Shown here piece after piece: positions 1-10,352 of a DNA stretch of 64,000 nt (positions are counted from its first letter, which is position 1; each line of letters opens with the position of its first letter). The notes under the pieces are model-generated. The model was not told where the DNA came from. It made no database searches and worked only from the letters and a program-made list of their open reading frames with translations. The stretch spans positions 124,001 through 188,000 of the forward strand of contig VNKQ01000006.1 in the NCBI GenBank assembly GCA_016508695.1. The letters run 5' to 3'. The position numbers and the translations under genes were made by a program. Origin of the DNA: Hyphodiscus hymeniophilus. Lineage: Eukaryota > Ascomycota > Leotiomycetes > Helotiales > Hyphodiscaceae.

Positions 1-343
1 GAACTGAACACAGGCGGACAAGTGAATTTTGAGGCGGCCACCCAAATAGGCAGGCCCCCAAAGAATCGATTCCATGATGATAGGTCATGGCGAATGTATG
101 ACACCCTTTCTTGCGGCTCTGCGTCGTTGTTTGAAAAAGACTAAAAGAGCCAGATGTCGTTGGAAACACCAAGATTGCGTGACTGCATGCCGCGCTCAGT
201 GGGGAAAGGTTCGCCTCCCACGGAAACTACAAATGCGTGGCCATATAAAAGCTTTTGTACGCTATCACGGTGCGTTCAGTTCCTTAATAAAAGCTTCTGG
301 TGGGATTACCTCAGGAATCATCAAAAACCATACATTTGTAGAT
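1..343. other. upstream region of the MFS transporter gene
   Basis: No gene is recognised here. The reading frame of the downstream transporter stays open upstream of its chosen start, back to an ATG at 74, but the encoded residues are basic and unlike the family N-terminus. I therefore treat the stretch as leader and promoter. A remaining possibility is that the true start lies in this open stretch. Confidence 0.4.
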
Positions 344-2298
344 ATGTCGATTGAACGTCCCGAGGAAGCAAGAGGGGTTCCTTTATTGAGTTACGGGACG
401 GATGATGAATTCGAATACCAGGTATCGAACCTGAATGGATCAACACCTCTCCTTCGAACGGAAAGTGAATCAGAGATCGATGAAACAGAATCAAAGCCTC
501 ATGGTCCAGGTTTCTTCTGGATACAGGCAGGTACGCATTCTGTTTAATCCTCGCATGTCACCTGACTAAACCTCATCCCACTTCCCAGTCTCTCTTCTAC
601 ACGCAGCTAATCCAATCCAGCTATATTCTCCAATGTCTTCCTCGCCGGTTTCGACGGGACAATAACCGCTTCAACCTATGCCGTCATTGGCTCGGATTTC
701 AACGCTGCCAATACTATTAGCTGGATCACCACTGCATACCTCATCACATCAACCGCTTTCCAGCCTCTCTATGGACGCTTCTCAGACATACTCGGTCGGA
801 GAACATGTTTCCTCATTGCAACCATGACCTTTCTCCTCGGCTGTTTAGGGTGCGGCCTTGCTCCCAACATCATTTTGCTAGACCTCATGCGTGCACTAGC
901 TGGCCTGGGAGGCGGTGGTCTAATCACCATGGCCACGATCATCAATTCCGATATAATCCCGTTGGAGAACAGAGGCATGTATCAGGCTGTCCAGAACGGC
1001 TTCTATGGTTTCGGTGCCATTTGTGGCGCGAGCATAGGTGGAATCCTCGCAGACACAATCGGCTGGCGTTGGTGTTTTGGATGTCAGGTACCCATTGCTT
1101 TCGCCGCAATGTTGATCGGATACTTTGTCATTATCAACCCGCCGCCCGCGGATCGCGGACTCGAGGGCCAAGGAGCTGTGGGAAAGTCGCTGTGGACACA
1201 GATTGATCTCAGTGGGGCAGTGCTGCTGGTCTTTGGTTTGTCGGCTCAACTCGCTGCGTTGAGTCTCGGTGGCAACCAGTACCCTTGGTCGGATATCAGG
1301 GTGATAATATGCTTGGTGGCAAGTTTTGTGATTCTAGGCGCCTTCATTTGGGTGGAGTTGAAGACAAAGGCATTACCCGTCATGCCGATGTTGATGCTCC
1401 AAGGCATCCCGACGATTGCGAACACGATCAGCAATATTCTCGTTGGAATGTCAAGCTTTGCTGTAAACACATCCTTCCACTATTTAATTTCATGCTAATG
1501 ACTCTAGTTCCTTTTCATGATTCCCCTGTTCTTCCAAGTCGTGCTCAAAGACTCAGCCTCCAAAGCAGGACTCCGACTCGCGATTCCATCCCTCGCCACA
1601 CCCGTTGGTGGTCTGATCGCAGGCTTCATAATGTCTCGATGGGGATTACTCAGCCAGCTTGTTCGAGCCGGTTGTTTCTTCATGGTACTAGGGAATGGCT
1701 TGATCTGTTCACTGCGATACCACGACTCGACCTGGAAATACATTCTCTATTTATTTCCCGCCAATGTCGGGCAGGGCATCGTGTTTCCCAGTATTCTATT
1801 CACCAATATCTCGGCCTTTGAGCAATCACGTACGTGGCAGGCTTTCTAACGCGGCGAGTCGGAACTGATAGGATCGCAGAGCAAGCAGTATCTACATCGA
1901 TGGTGTATCTCTTCCGATCGATGGGCATGGTATGGGGCGTAGCAGCGGCCTCGACGATCATCCAAAATGTCCTCTCCTCCAGACTGCCCAGCGCATTGTC
2001 CGGAATCCCAAAGAAAGAGAAAGTGATACCCTCTCTCATCCTCTCCCAAGCCTTCTTCGATTTCATGCCCCTGCCCACCAAATGAGAATCTCTGCTGACC
2101 TAGAAACGCGCTAAGATCATCGAGGACATCAGACACTCCGTCACGGTCCTCAGGGACTTGGATCCGGAGATTCAGGATCTCGCGCGGAGAGTCTATTTCG
2201 ATGCGCTGAGGTATACCTTCATCGCTTCGACGGCTTGGGCGGCGGCAGCTTTCTTGGTGGCTTTCTTCACGAAGGGGAAGAGACTGGACCGCAAGTAG
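344..2298 (+). CDS. MFS transporter, 14-TM drug/amino-acid type (fungal Fnx/VBA-like)
   Basis: A major facilitator of the DHA2/14-TM type, similar to fungal vacuolar basic amino-acid or drug exporters; it would move a small solute across a membrane by proton antiport. I join five exons: 344-530, 621-1462, 1508-1829, 1880-2022, 2104-2298. The introns are 90, 45, 50 and 81 bp, all GT-AG, and give 562 aa without an internal stop, a normal family length. The motif-A loop GRFSDILGRR lies at about residues 114-123, the first-helix segment FLAGFDGTITAS at about 69-80, and a motif-C-like GASIGGILADTIGWRW further on. The hydrophilic N-terminus (about 60 aa, acidic and Ser-rich, with TPLLRTESES) is typical of this group. 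Start chosen at ATG 344 because upstream in-frame residues do not look like the family. The family assignment is firm; the substrate is unknown. Confidence 0.88.
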
Positions 2299-3980
2299 AA
2301 TACTGGCCGCGGGGATGGATTACAAGGCACCTGAAAGTTCGAAGGTAGAGTGTTTCGCGTGGTAAGGCTTACATGAAGTTTAAAGAACCAGACTCGTACC
2401 AGGTGTGGACATTTCAAGGCTCTTGAAATCCTTTGGCTGGCACAGCCGCATAATCCGTCATAAAAGGCTTCAGACATTAGCCTTTAGACGCAAAAGGTGG
2501 GAGGTTTGAAATGGAGAAGAGTTCTATTCAGATACATAAGAGCTCTATTCAGATACATAACAGCTCTAATCAGATACATCACACATTCATCGAAACTACT
2601 TCATTTCATGGGAATGCCTTGTCAAGTCGCACCTGGGCCATGAGATGATGACGAATGACGGCCGTGTTCTGGCAGAGAGGTCGAGTATCTAGCTCCCCGT
2701 CGGGCCTCGCTGACCTTCTCCCTCCTCCCTCTAGAGGCTGCCGCTGCTGGTCGCAGTTGTCGACGACTCGCCATGGGGCGGTAATCATCGTCTTCAGTCT
2801 TCCCCCGACAGACCAGAGAATCACCCGCTCCGGCTAGGCATGCACGGTCTGTATTCAGTCGCCCTAGCTACCGCAGATGAGATGAGCCCTGAGAAGGTCT
2901 CCCCTAACGCTCGGAAACAACCCCCACCCCACCCCCCCTAGCTTCAAAGGTGATACGTCCTGCGATCTTTGGAGTCAACGTGAGGTACTCCAGGAAGACG
3001 AGCCGCCCACCTCCAGGCGATCCACCATCTCTACGGGTGCAGCGTGTGACCAGACTCGCACGTGGTTAATCATCGGGTGTTCTCACCGGTGCACTTGGTT
3101 ATTTCCAGAGCAGGAGAAGCATTTGGCGCATCCGCTGCGCGTCATGTGGTGATGGTCACCAGGGCCACAAGGGAGAGTCCTCCAGACGCTCCTTGTTGAA
3201 ATCGGCCCAGAAAGAATTCACCTGCTTGAAGATGGCTCCATGGACGACGGTTGAGTCTCGCTTGGGCTCAGTGGTGAGTGAGTGGGGCAGTCGTTGGTCG
3301 ATACTGTGGGAGATATCGACGTTAGCACTTCTCTTCTGTGGAGTTCAAGGTGATCTATAGAGTGCTAGGTTGGTACAAAAGGTACTTGTACAGTCACCAC
3401 ACACATGCCAGTCTCCGCAGAAGATGCGGACAAAGTGAGGAATAATGAGGATCAGAGGGTAGGATGGTAAGAGTCAAGACATCAAGAGATCCTTACTGTC
3501 TAAGAAATTCGTGCTCTGCGCTTCCTCAATGACGACGGCGAACGATCTGGGGTTCCAGTGCTCCATGCAGGCTACGCCCAACGGCATGCCTATAAGATAG
3601 CAGAACCGAAGCTCACCGACGATTTCATCAGAGTCTTGGTATGTACAAGTACAATGGTCACGAATGACAGACATGATACGGGGTGCTACTGTCAAGGGCT
3701 TGCTCCCTCGTCGGTCGATCTCGGCCAGCTCGCAGATCACTTCCGTCTGTATCTTCATCATGCTCCACGCAGAATGATTTCCTCTTCGGAATGAAATGCT
3801 ACCCATACACTTTGTCGAAGTGTTTCTCACCGCGACTCGCGAGCTTCTCAAAGCAAGTGAAGGTTTCCAATCAAGTTCCGAGATGATTACCATGCGAATC
3901 GATTTCGAGGCTGATCACCAATTATAGAACTTTACGAGCTGAAGCCCTACGATGACCGCACCCGCCGTTCATGGTCGCGG
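2299..3980. other. intergenic, no recognised gene
   Basis: It holds three 21-bp repeats near its left end and a C-rich tract near 2925-2938. A 139-codon open frame on the minus strand (3474-3893) resembles no family I recognise and has no clear splice structure, so it is not called a gene. Confidence 0.5.
2518..2580. repeat. three tandem copies of a 21-bp unit
   Basis: The unit reads approximately agagttctattcagatacat and occurs at 2518, 2539 and 2560 with a few substitutions. It is non-coding and lies about 220 bp past the MFS stop codon. Confidence 0.8.
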
Positions 3981-4260
3981 TGATCTTCGGGGGTTTTTCG
4001 TAATGTTTTAGATGAGTTCTCCTTTCTCCTTTGGAATTGGTCGTCTAGTGAGAGACGGCGAGTATCTTCTTCAAGTCATCTCATCTGCCAGGTTTGGCTC
4101 ATGATCGAGAATGCTACCAGTGATCGTCGGGAGTTTTTCGTAATTTTTTAGATGAGTTCTCGTTTGGAGTTAACTGTGGGGTGAGAGACGGCGAGTATCT
4201 TCCTCAAGTCATCTCATCTGCCAGGTTTGGCTCATGGTCGAGAATGCTACCCGTGATCGG
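3981..4260. repeat. tandem duplication, about 133-140 bp unit, two copies plus a stub
   Basis: Copies start at 3981 (140 bp) and 4121 (133 bp); a third start at 4254 is cut short after about 10 bases. Shared landmarks are gagtttttcgtaat, gtgagagacggcgagtatct and tcatctgccaggtttggctc. The copies differ by substitutions and small indels, so the duplication is not very recent. Confidence 0.85.
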
Positions 4261-4659
4261 GAGTTCATTGCAACTCCTGTGCCGTGGTTAGTATCGATCG
4301 CGGGTTTTGAAGGGAAATACTGCGATGAGGAGGACTATGTCGACAATGATAACAAAGTCGACAATGATAACAAAGTCGACAATGATAACAAAGTCGACAA
4401 TGATAACAAAGTCGACAATGATAACAAAGTCGACAATGATAACAAAGTCGACAACGAGAATAAAGTCGACAACGAGAACAAAGTCGACAAGAAGAAGGTA
4501 CATATGTCATCACACAAACCCACAAACCCTCAATCAAAGAATCAAAAGAAATCCTCTCTTACCCAAACCCAAATCATCCAAGATGACAATCCTCCCGCCT
4601 CGCCTTCGAACCTTTCTTCTTCCTTCACAATAGGCAGATCTCGACACGCACGTTCGTAG
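4234..4659 (+). CDS. possible hypothetical ORF carrying VDNDNK repeats
   Basis: A 141-codon open frame that starts at the end of the tandem duplication and runs through an 18-bp minisatellite, giving six VDNDNK and two VDNENK repeats. A basic Ser/Gln/Lys-rich tail follows. No signal peptide, membrane segment or known domain is visible. Because the unit is 18 bp, other frames through the array are open too (for example the opposite strand at 4288-4503), so openness alone is weak evidence. It may simply be minisatellite DNA. Confidence 0.25.
   Translation: MVENATRDREFIATPVPWLVSIAGFEGKYCDEEDYVDNDNKVDNDNKVDNDNKVDNDNKVDNDNKVDNDNKVDNENKVDNENKVDKKKVHMSSHKPTNPQSKNQKKSSLTQTQIIQDDNPPASPSNLSSSFTIGRSRHARS
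4339..4497. repeat. 18-bp minisatellite, eight units plus a partial one
   Basis: The unit is gtcgacaatgataacaaa. Six perfect copies start at 4339, 4357, 4375, 4393, 4411 and 4429. Two variants with aacgagaa follow at 4447 and 4465, and a partial unit at 4483. Every unit contains a SalI-type GTCGAC hexamer. The perfect left part against the variant right part suggests recent expansion at the left. Confidence 0.95.
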
Positions 4660-5791
4660 TCAAGAGCTTGATACTCCTTATTGTCCTGTCCATGAGCGCT
4701 TCCAGCTTGGAGAATGCATCCATCCCCCAGGATCATCTTTCAACCGAAGCACTTCGACCCCTTCGGACTAAAGTTCAAAGTACAAAGGTTTGAACCACGG
4801 TCTATCGATCATTTCCGTCCTCGTCATGGTATTTATCGTCCGGTCGCAACTCGGCTGCGCCAGCTCGACTTCTCTGTTCTTCACGTTTAGTTCCCATTCC
4901 CCATTTCCAATTTTCAGCGCGCCTTTCACCTAGATGCCAGCACAACATTCTCAACACTCTCAACTTACTTCATTCTTCTTCTTATTCTTAAAGCTATCCA
5001 GCGATACTCGATCGATCAGACCAAAATGGCTTGGGGGTTATCGCCGGTGATGGAAGAGGAGGCATGGGAATGGGTGTTGGCCCACGAATCAATCTCATCG
5101 TGTCTCGATCAAAAGATCCGTGTCTCGATCGAAAAATATCAAAAAAGGCTGAAAAGGGGAGTGTGGGTTATGCCGCTTGCAACTAGAACTCTGAAACACT
5201 GGCGGAGAAAAAGCGGGGAAAGGGCACAGACTAACAGACCGGTGAAAGGGGAGGTGGGTGTATTAAGAAAGCGGGGTGCGTTTATGGACGCGTTAGGACG
5301 TGCACGTGTTGGTGCTGGACAGGAATGGACGGACAGACGGGCACAGAGTATAGTATGGTATGGTATGGTATGGTATGGGCGTGCGTGGATCTTAAATGGG
5401 TGGGTGCCGAAGAAAGGAAGAAAGAAAGAAAGAAAGGAAGAAAGAAAGAAAGAAAGGAAGAAGAAAGGAACTCTTTGTGGGATTATTGTTGATGTAAAGA
5501 TCTGGCTCTTATACTTGTATTCGGTAGAGGAAAGGAAAGAGCATGTTGGAAAAGTAACAGTTCGTTGAATTAGGAGTTGAACGCCTGGATTGGACTTCTG
5601 AGTTTGGACTAGACTCCTTCGTATACATGATTTCATTTTACAAAAGCACGAATCTAACCAATCCAAGCATCAATTTATGTACAATTCGTTCAGTCCCAGT
5701 GGTATCATCCGAATTTCATCTCATATGGTATGGTAGCCATGCGAATTGTTGCCAGCGCACACAACCACTCTTGCATCCGCATCCGCTCCGG
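4660..5791. other. intergenic with simple repeats
   Basis: It contains a pyrimidine-rich stretch near 4960-4995, a tatgg pentamer run at about 5352-5379 and a gaaa/ggaa purine tract at about 5411-5467. A 180-codon open frame at 5026-5568 runs straight through these simple repeats and is not credible as a gene. The stretch is the 3' flank of the minus-strand repeat-protein gene. Confidence 0.5.
5411..5467. repeat. purine tract of gaaa/ggaa units
   Basis: A simple-sequence tract of repeated gaaagaaagaaaggaag on the plus strand. It makes a long Lys/Glu/Arg-rich open frame on one strand and a Phe/Ser-rich one on the other, neither supported as coding. Confidence 0.85.
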
Positions 5792-6955
5792 CTACAACTT
5801 CAACTCCTCCTCCTCGTCGTGAACCTTCAGCACGACAGGCGCCGGACGATCCTGCGCATCCCTCGTGTCCTCCGTCCACATGCTAAGCACGCTCCCCCTC
5901 CTCTCCTGGCCCTTCATCTTCGGGCTCTCGATCTTCTCCACCGGTGTCTCGATCGGCCCCTCGTGCTCCTCGCCAGAATGGATCACCGTCTTGCCGTCCT
6001 TGTCCTTCCCCTGGCTCCAGATACTGAGGATACTACCCACCTTCTCCTGCCCGACCTGCTCGGGCGCCGCCTCCTTCTTCTCCACCACGATCGGCTGCCC
6101 GTGCGAGTCGAGAGGGACGATCACCTCGTCCAGCTCCTCGCCGGAGTGCATCACGGTCCTCCCCTCGCGGTCCTTCCCCTGCCGCCAGATGCTGAGGATC
6201 GAGCCCCGCCTGTCCCCGCGATCGTCCGTGGTCAGGCGCGGGGAAGCAGGCGGCGTCCCTGACGTGGTCGACACCGCATCACCCCAGTCCTCGCCCTCGT
6301 GCCCGGCATGGACGTGGTCGTTGCCCTGACTATCCTTGCCCGTCTTCCACAGGCTCAGGATCGAGCCCCGGCGCTTCTCGCTGTTCTGGGAGCCCATGCT
6401 CAGCCGCCTCTCGTCGGGACGCGAGAACGCGATGGCCATGCTCGGGGTCAGCAGCTTCTTCCCGTCCTTGTCCGTCTCGAGCGGGAGCTCGAACTCCTCG
6501 TGGTGGTCGTCGGAAAGGATGATGGCGTTGCCGTTGCTGTCGACGCCCTGGGAGAAGATGCCGAGTGCGGTCGAGGCGCGCCGGCCTGATCGCGACCGCT
6601 CGTGTGCTTGGATGGCCATGTCGCTGTCCATGGTGGAGAACTTGTTTGAGCGGCGCCGCTCGCGGTGGGCCCAGCTGTCCTTCTCGTGCGTCGTCTTGCT
6701 CCAGTCCTCGTAGGTGTTCTCCTCGTCGACGGAGGAGGTTGAGTTTGTGGCTGCGGTGGAGAGACGGCCTGGTGGAGCATTAGTGACTTGTTGTAGTGGG
6801 ATAGAATGAGTGATTCAAGATGTGCGTATAAATAAGAGAGAGAGAGAATGCCGCCATGTGAATCTCACAACTACAAAAAGTAAGGGTCACTTACGAGGTC
6901 TCGCCGGTTCAGCAAACGATATCCTTTCCGCAGCGGGAGCCATAGCAGCAGCCAT
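5792..6955 (-). CDS. conserved-type fungal protein with five RRGSxLSxW-like repeats
   Basis: Two exons on the minus strand, 6955-6895 and 6768-5792, with a 126-bp GT-AG intron (donor GTAAGT), give 345 aa. The start is the ATG at 6955 (MAAAMAP). The protein is hydrophilic with no signal peptide or membrane span. It is built from five imperfect units at about residues 82, 153, 207, 263 and 310. The core is RRGSILSxW followed by GKDxxGxxxxHSGEE. Unit 1 is divergent (RRAST), unit 4 has lost the RR pair (KVGS) and unit 5 is degenerate after the Trp. Further RRLS and RRRS motifs precede the units. R-R-x-S is the classic consensus for protein kinase A, so phosphorylation is a reasonable inference. 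I recall similar repeat proteins in other ascomycetes but cannot name the family. Base composition is clearly GC-richer than the surroundings, which supports coding. Confidence 0.75.
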
Positions 6956-7423
6956 GTTGAAGTGTGTCTGAAGATGATGTCGTCTCTTATCTATTTCCCA
7001 ACGTCGTGGTAGTTGTACAAGGCAGAGAGTCTTTTGTTTTTGGTGTGGGCGGATTATGACACGATGTCGAGCGCCATTTACGAGAGGCCAAGCTTTATAT
7101 ATGCAGCCGTGACGCTGAGCTGAGCTGAGCACAGCCCAGGCCGTGTGGTTGCGTCTCTTTGAGTCAGTCAACGAGAGGAGAGACCCTGGTTGGTATTACG
7201 TGGGAAGGGGTGAGAGATAGATTAGATAGGTAGATAGGTACTGTACAGTAGATAGGGTAGGGCATGGTTCTTTGGTCTATGGCTTGGATGGAGGAATCTG
7301 GTTGGTTGGTTGATTGGTAGGTTGGTATGCTCACCCTCTTACCTTACTCGCCGGGGGTTGGCGACCAGACCATCAACGATTGAAGGAGTGAGCGCCAGGA
7401 ATGGACATTTACTTGGCTTTGAC

Positions 7424-7486
7424 AGGTGGAGTGGACGGTGGAGTGGACGGTGGAGTGGACGGTGAGTGGACGGTAGTGGACGGTAG
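7424..7486. repeat. 13- to 14-bp minisatellite
   Basis: Repeats of ggtggagtggac, four to five copies, decaying rightwards into gagtggacggta variants. Confidence 0.8.
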
Positions 7487-8117
7487 AGTGGTACTGGACC
7501 GGGGGGAGGATCTGGATCTGCGGGGTAAACAAGCTTAGCCCACGTCATGATAGGCACGCCCCCTTCTCTTGACCTTGCTAGATGTATCCAATCAGTCTGC
7601 TCTCTGATTGATACCTGGTGTGAGGAGATCCTGAGTCTTGAGAGCGAAAGCAGCCTAGATATCTGTCAGGTGATTTCTTTGGATTGCACTTGGACTTACT
7701 TGCTGTATAGAATGTGCGCTTTCGGACTTGGAGTGGTTGTTCACGGTATAGTTTGTAAAGCTGCGTGGTGTGAGGGCGAGTGTGAGTGTGAGTGTTTAGT
7801 GTTTAGCGTTCACGGTACATGGCCATTAGCGTGGGTAGTTGGATGTACTGTAGCTCTGCTGCCCGTGCGGAGTGTCCCCGGACTGGGCAGGAGGCGAGCT
7901 TACTAAAGCACTTGGCCACTAGTCGCTTACGTACGGACAGGGTACGCATAATTCCTTTGTCCTTCGTAGACAGATGATGATGATGATGTAACGGAGACTC
8001 GAGCTTGGTTTGATCTCTCTTTACTGTACCTTTCAATGCATTGTCCCATCCTCTCTCTCTTTGTTTGTATCCAAGTGCCCCGCTACCATAAGACTCGTCT
8101 AACTGACCCCTTCTCCT

Positions 8118-8217
8118 TCTTCCTTCTCCTGACCCCTCCTCCTTCTCCCTCCTCCTTCTCCCTCCTCCTTCTCCCTCCTCCTTCTCCCTCCTCCTTCTCC
8201 CTCCTCCTTCTCCCTTC
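8118..8217. repeat. polypyrimidine minisatellite, ctcctccttctcc-type units
   Basis: About 100 bp of near-perfect 12-bp units of ctcctccttctc, with all pyrimidines on the plus strand. Such tracts can adopt triplex-type structures; here it is only an observation of sequence. Confidence 0.9.
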
Positions 8218-8715
8218 TCCTATTCACCCAGTCATCATCCCAAGCAACAAGTTCGATCGACCGCCGATCAGCCTACCCTATCCTTTCTGCATTGTGACGC
8301 ACACGGTCTTGGCACGGTCATATGACCTTGATCCCCTCTGGACTACGATCCTTTCCTTTCTCTGCCCTTTCTCTGCCTTTTCTCTGCCTGTGCCCTTTGT
8401 TCCTGTTGGACATGGCAACTCCGCTTTACAGTAGAGGGGTCATGGATGGCACAAGCCAGGACAGCGGGCGCGGGAGATGGGGCCGGGGTATTCATTACAG
8501 TACAGAATGGGAACCTTGGAGAGGCGATAAGTTTATCTTGTGCTCTATCGAACGGGTGACGCTTCACTGGTGCTGTTGGCGTTACACAGAAAATGCTTGG
8601 ACTGGCGGTACATACGTCTACCTATCTCTTCTCGTCTCGTCTTGTAGGATGCGGATGCGCTACGTGCATCCTGCATATCTGCATGCGACGCACACTACGG
8701 AGTATGCTGGTGATG

Positions 8716-8764
8716 TATATGTATGTATGTATGTATGTATGTATATATGTATGTATGCAAGTAT
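8716..8764. repeat. gtat microsatellite
   Basis: A tandem run of the tetramer gtat, interrupted once by a tatata stretch and then by a single gcaa. Confidence 0.9.
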
Positions 8765-8795
8765 GTACAGTGATGAAGGTGTGCTGATTTCCACT

Positions 8796-8840
8796 CCACC
8801 CCTCCCCTCCCCTCCCCTCCCCTCCCCTCCCCTCCCCTCC
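8796..8840. repeat. cccct pentamer microsatellite
   Basis: About eight tandem copies of the pentamer cccct, ending in tccttcc. Confidence 0.9.
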
Positions 8841-10352
8841 TTCCTTGCTTGGCTTGGCGGTGTCACCTCAGGCTCGCCCGATGTCATCTCATCTGGGTGG
8901 GAAAGACATGTGAAGACCCCACCACACCGCGACCACACCGCGCAGTGCATACCCTCATTGCTTTGGCTGAGCTCAATGTACACAGCCTCCGCCAAGGACC
9001 AAGGTATCAACGAGGCTTGAGCGTTACGTTGGTGAGTGTTTCTTATATTTACCAAGAGATTTGCTTTTGCTTTTGCTTTTGACGTGCTTCGGACAGATAG
9101 GGTAGGTATGCTTGCCTTTCCCCTTTCTAGTAGGCAATCAAATCTCCCAAGATAAGGCATCACTCACCAAGTCCTCCTACTCCTTGGCAAGAGTATCATA
9201 TCATACATGCATCTTCGATATACATACAGTCCTCGAATACCAAAAGCCTCCCATCACGGGAGTTCAACTCGGGCGTGAGGAAGGCATGTTTAGTTAGCTG
9301 TTTATTCAACTCGGCTCTCTCAAACGTCCTGTCTACCTTATCTACCTATTTCTGTGATTTCCTGTCATGTCATGTCACGACAGCTTAGACCCTTATCCGA
9401 TGCAATTTTATCACGCTCATACACCTACCTCGTACCCTTACAATAGGGAAATCTGTAAGTCCGCGAAACACCCAGCTTCGAGGAGAGGAGAGGTGAAATA
9501 TACGATACGGCCCTTGCATAACGAACCCACGAACGAAACCACGGAACAGCGGGGTATCAACCATGGTCTGGAATGGAACAAGCTCCGAGTCTCGTAAACG
9601 TCGCCGACTCCACCTAATCTCACTCTCTCGTTAACTCACGCAGGTAGTGAGGCAGGTGAGGTAGGCTGATTGATGTATGCAAAGGCAATCAAGGGGAGGT
9701 CGGGTCCCGAAGCAGAGTAAGGCGCATGCCGAAGGAAGACCCTTTTTCTACAGACGATGCTGAGCGCTATATATCTTGACTTCATCTCACTGATCTCACA
9801 CATCCCAACGACCTTGACGCTCATCTACCTCTCCCCTTCCGGGAGAGGTTGGGAGGATGGGGAGGGTGGTGGATTGGGGGAGGAAGAGATGAATAGAAAA
9901 AGGGAAATGATAGCCCGGAAGTGGATGCACGTTGGTAGAATCCTTTCTTTTCATACTGAGCTCACATATGAGGAGAGAAAAATCTGTATAATCTTGAGGT
10001 TATTAGTCATCTTTTGAGCGGTACTTCCAAGCTCAAATGCCCTTTATACTAGATGAAAGCATGGAAGAACCGTATGCACGTTACTGCCAGCTTTATCTCA
10101 TCTGATATCGAGTCTGTATCTGGCATATCCAACCTCGCTCGATCCATCCGTCATACCCAATACATCGCGTGTTTCCTTGTATACTCGAGCAGCTACACTG
10201 AAGACGGCGGCCTGGCTCGTTGCCTTGCCTACATGGAACAAGATTGAGAGGTACTTATCCCGTCCTCGAATCTTAGGCCCGCAAACCTCGATGCTGTCCC
10301 AAAATGAAAACGGCACTCGTCCATGTCCCCCATCTCAGAGTATGCTCATAGA

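Larger units (their letters stand above)
6956..10352. other. long intergenic region rich in micro- and minisatellites
   Basis: About 3.4 kb between two minus-strand genes: upstream of the repeat-protein gene and downstream of the GT90 gene. I see a string of simple repeats (listed separately) and no reading frame with family resemblance. The longest open frame (8322-9020, plus) crosses gtat and cccct repeats and is rejected. Promoter elements of the repeat-protein gene presumably lie just above 6956, but none can be pinned down. Confidence 0.5.

Noticed and set aside
3474..3893. 139-codon minus-strand ORF
   Set aside because: No recognisable motif, no plausible exon partners, and composition like the surrounding intergenic DNA.
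4339..4497. Possible CRISPR-like array
   Set aside because: The 18-bp units are directly contiguous with no unique spacers, and the genome is eukaryotic.
5026..5568. 180-codon plus-strand ORF
   Set aside because: It is open mainly because it crosses tatgg and gaaa simple repeats; no family resemblance and no codon structure.
5865..6713. Open frames on the plus strand across the repeat-protein gene
   Set aside because: They are antisense shadows of a GC-rich coding exon; the minus strand has the repeated motif, start and clean splice sites.
8322..9020. 232-codon plus-strand ORF
   Set aside because: It runs through gtat and cccct microsatellites and contains only low-complexity peptide and unrelated sequence.
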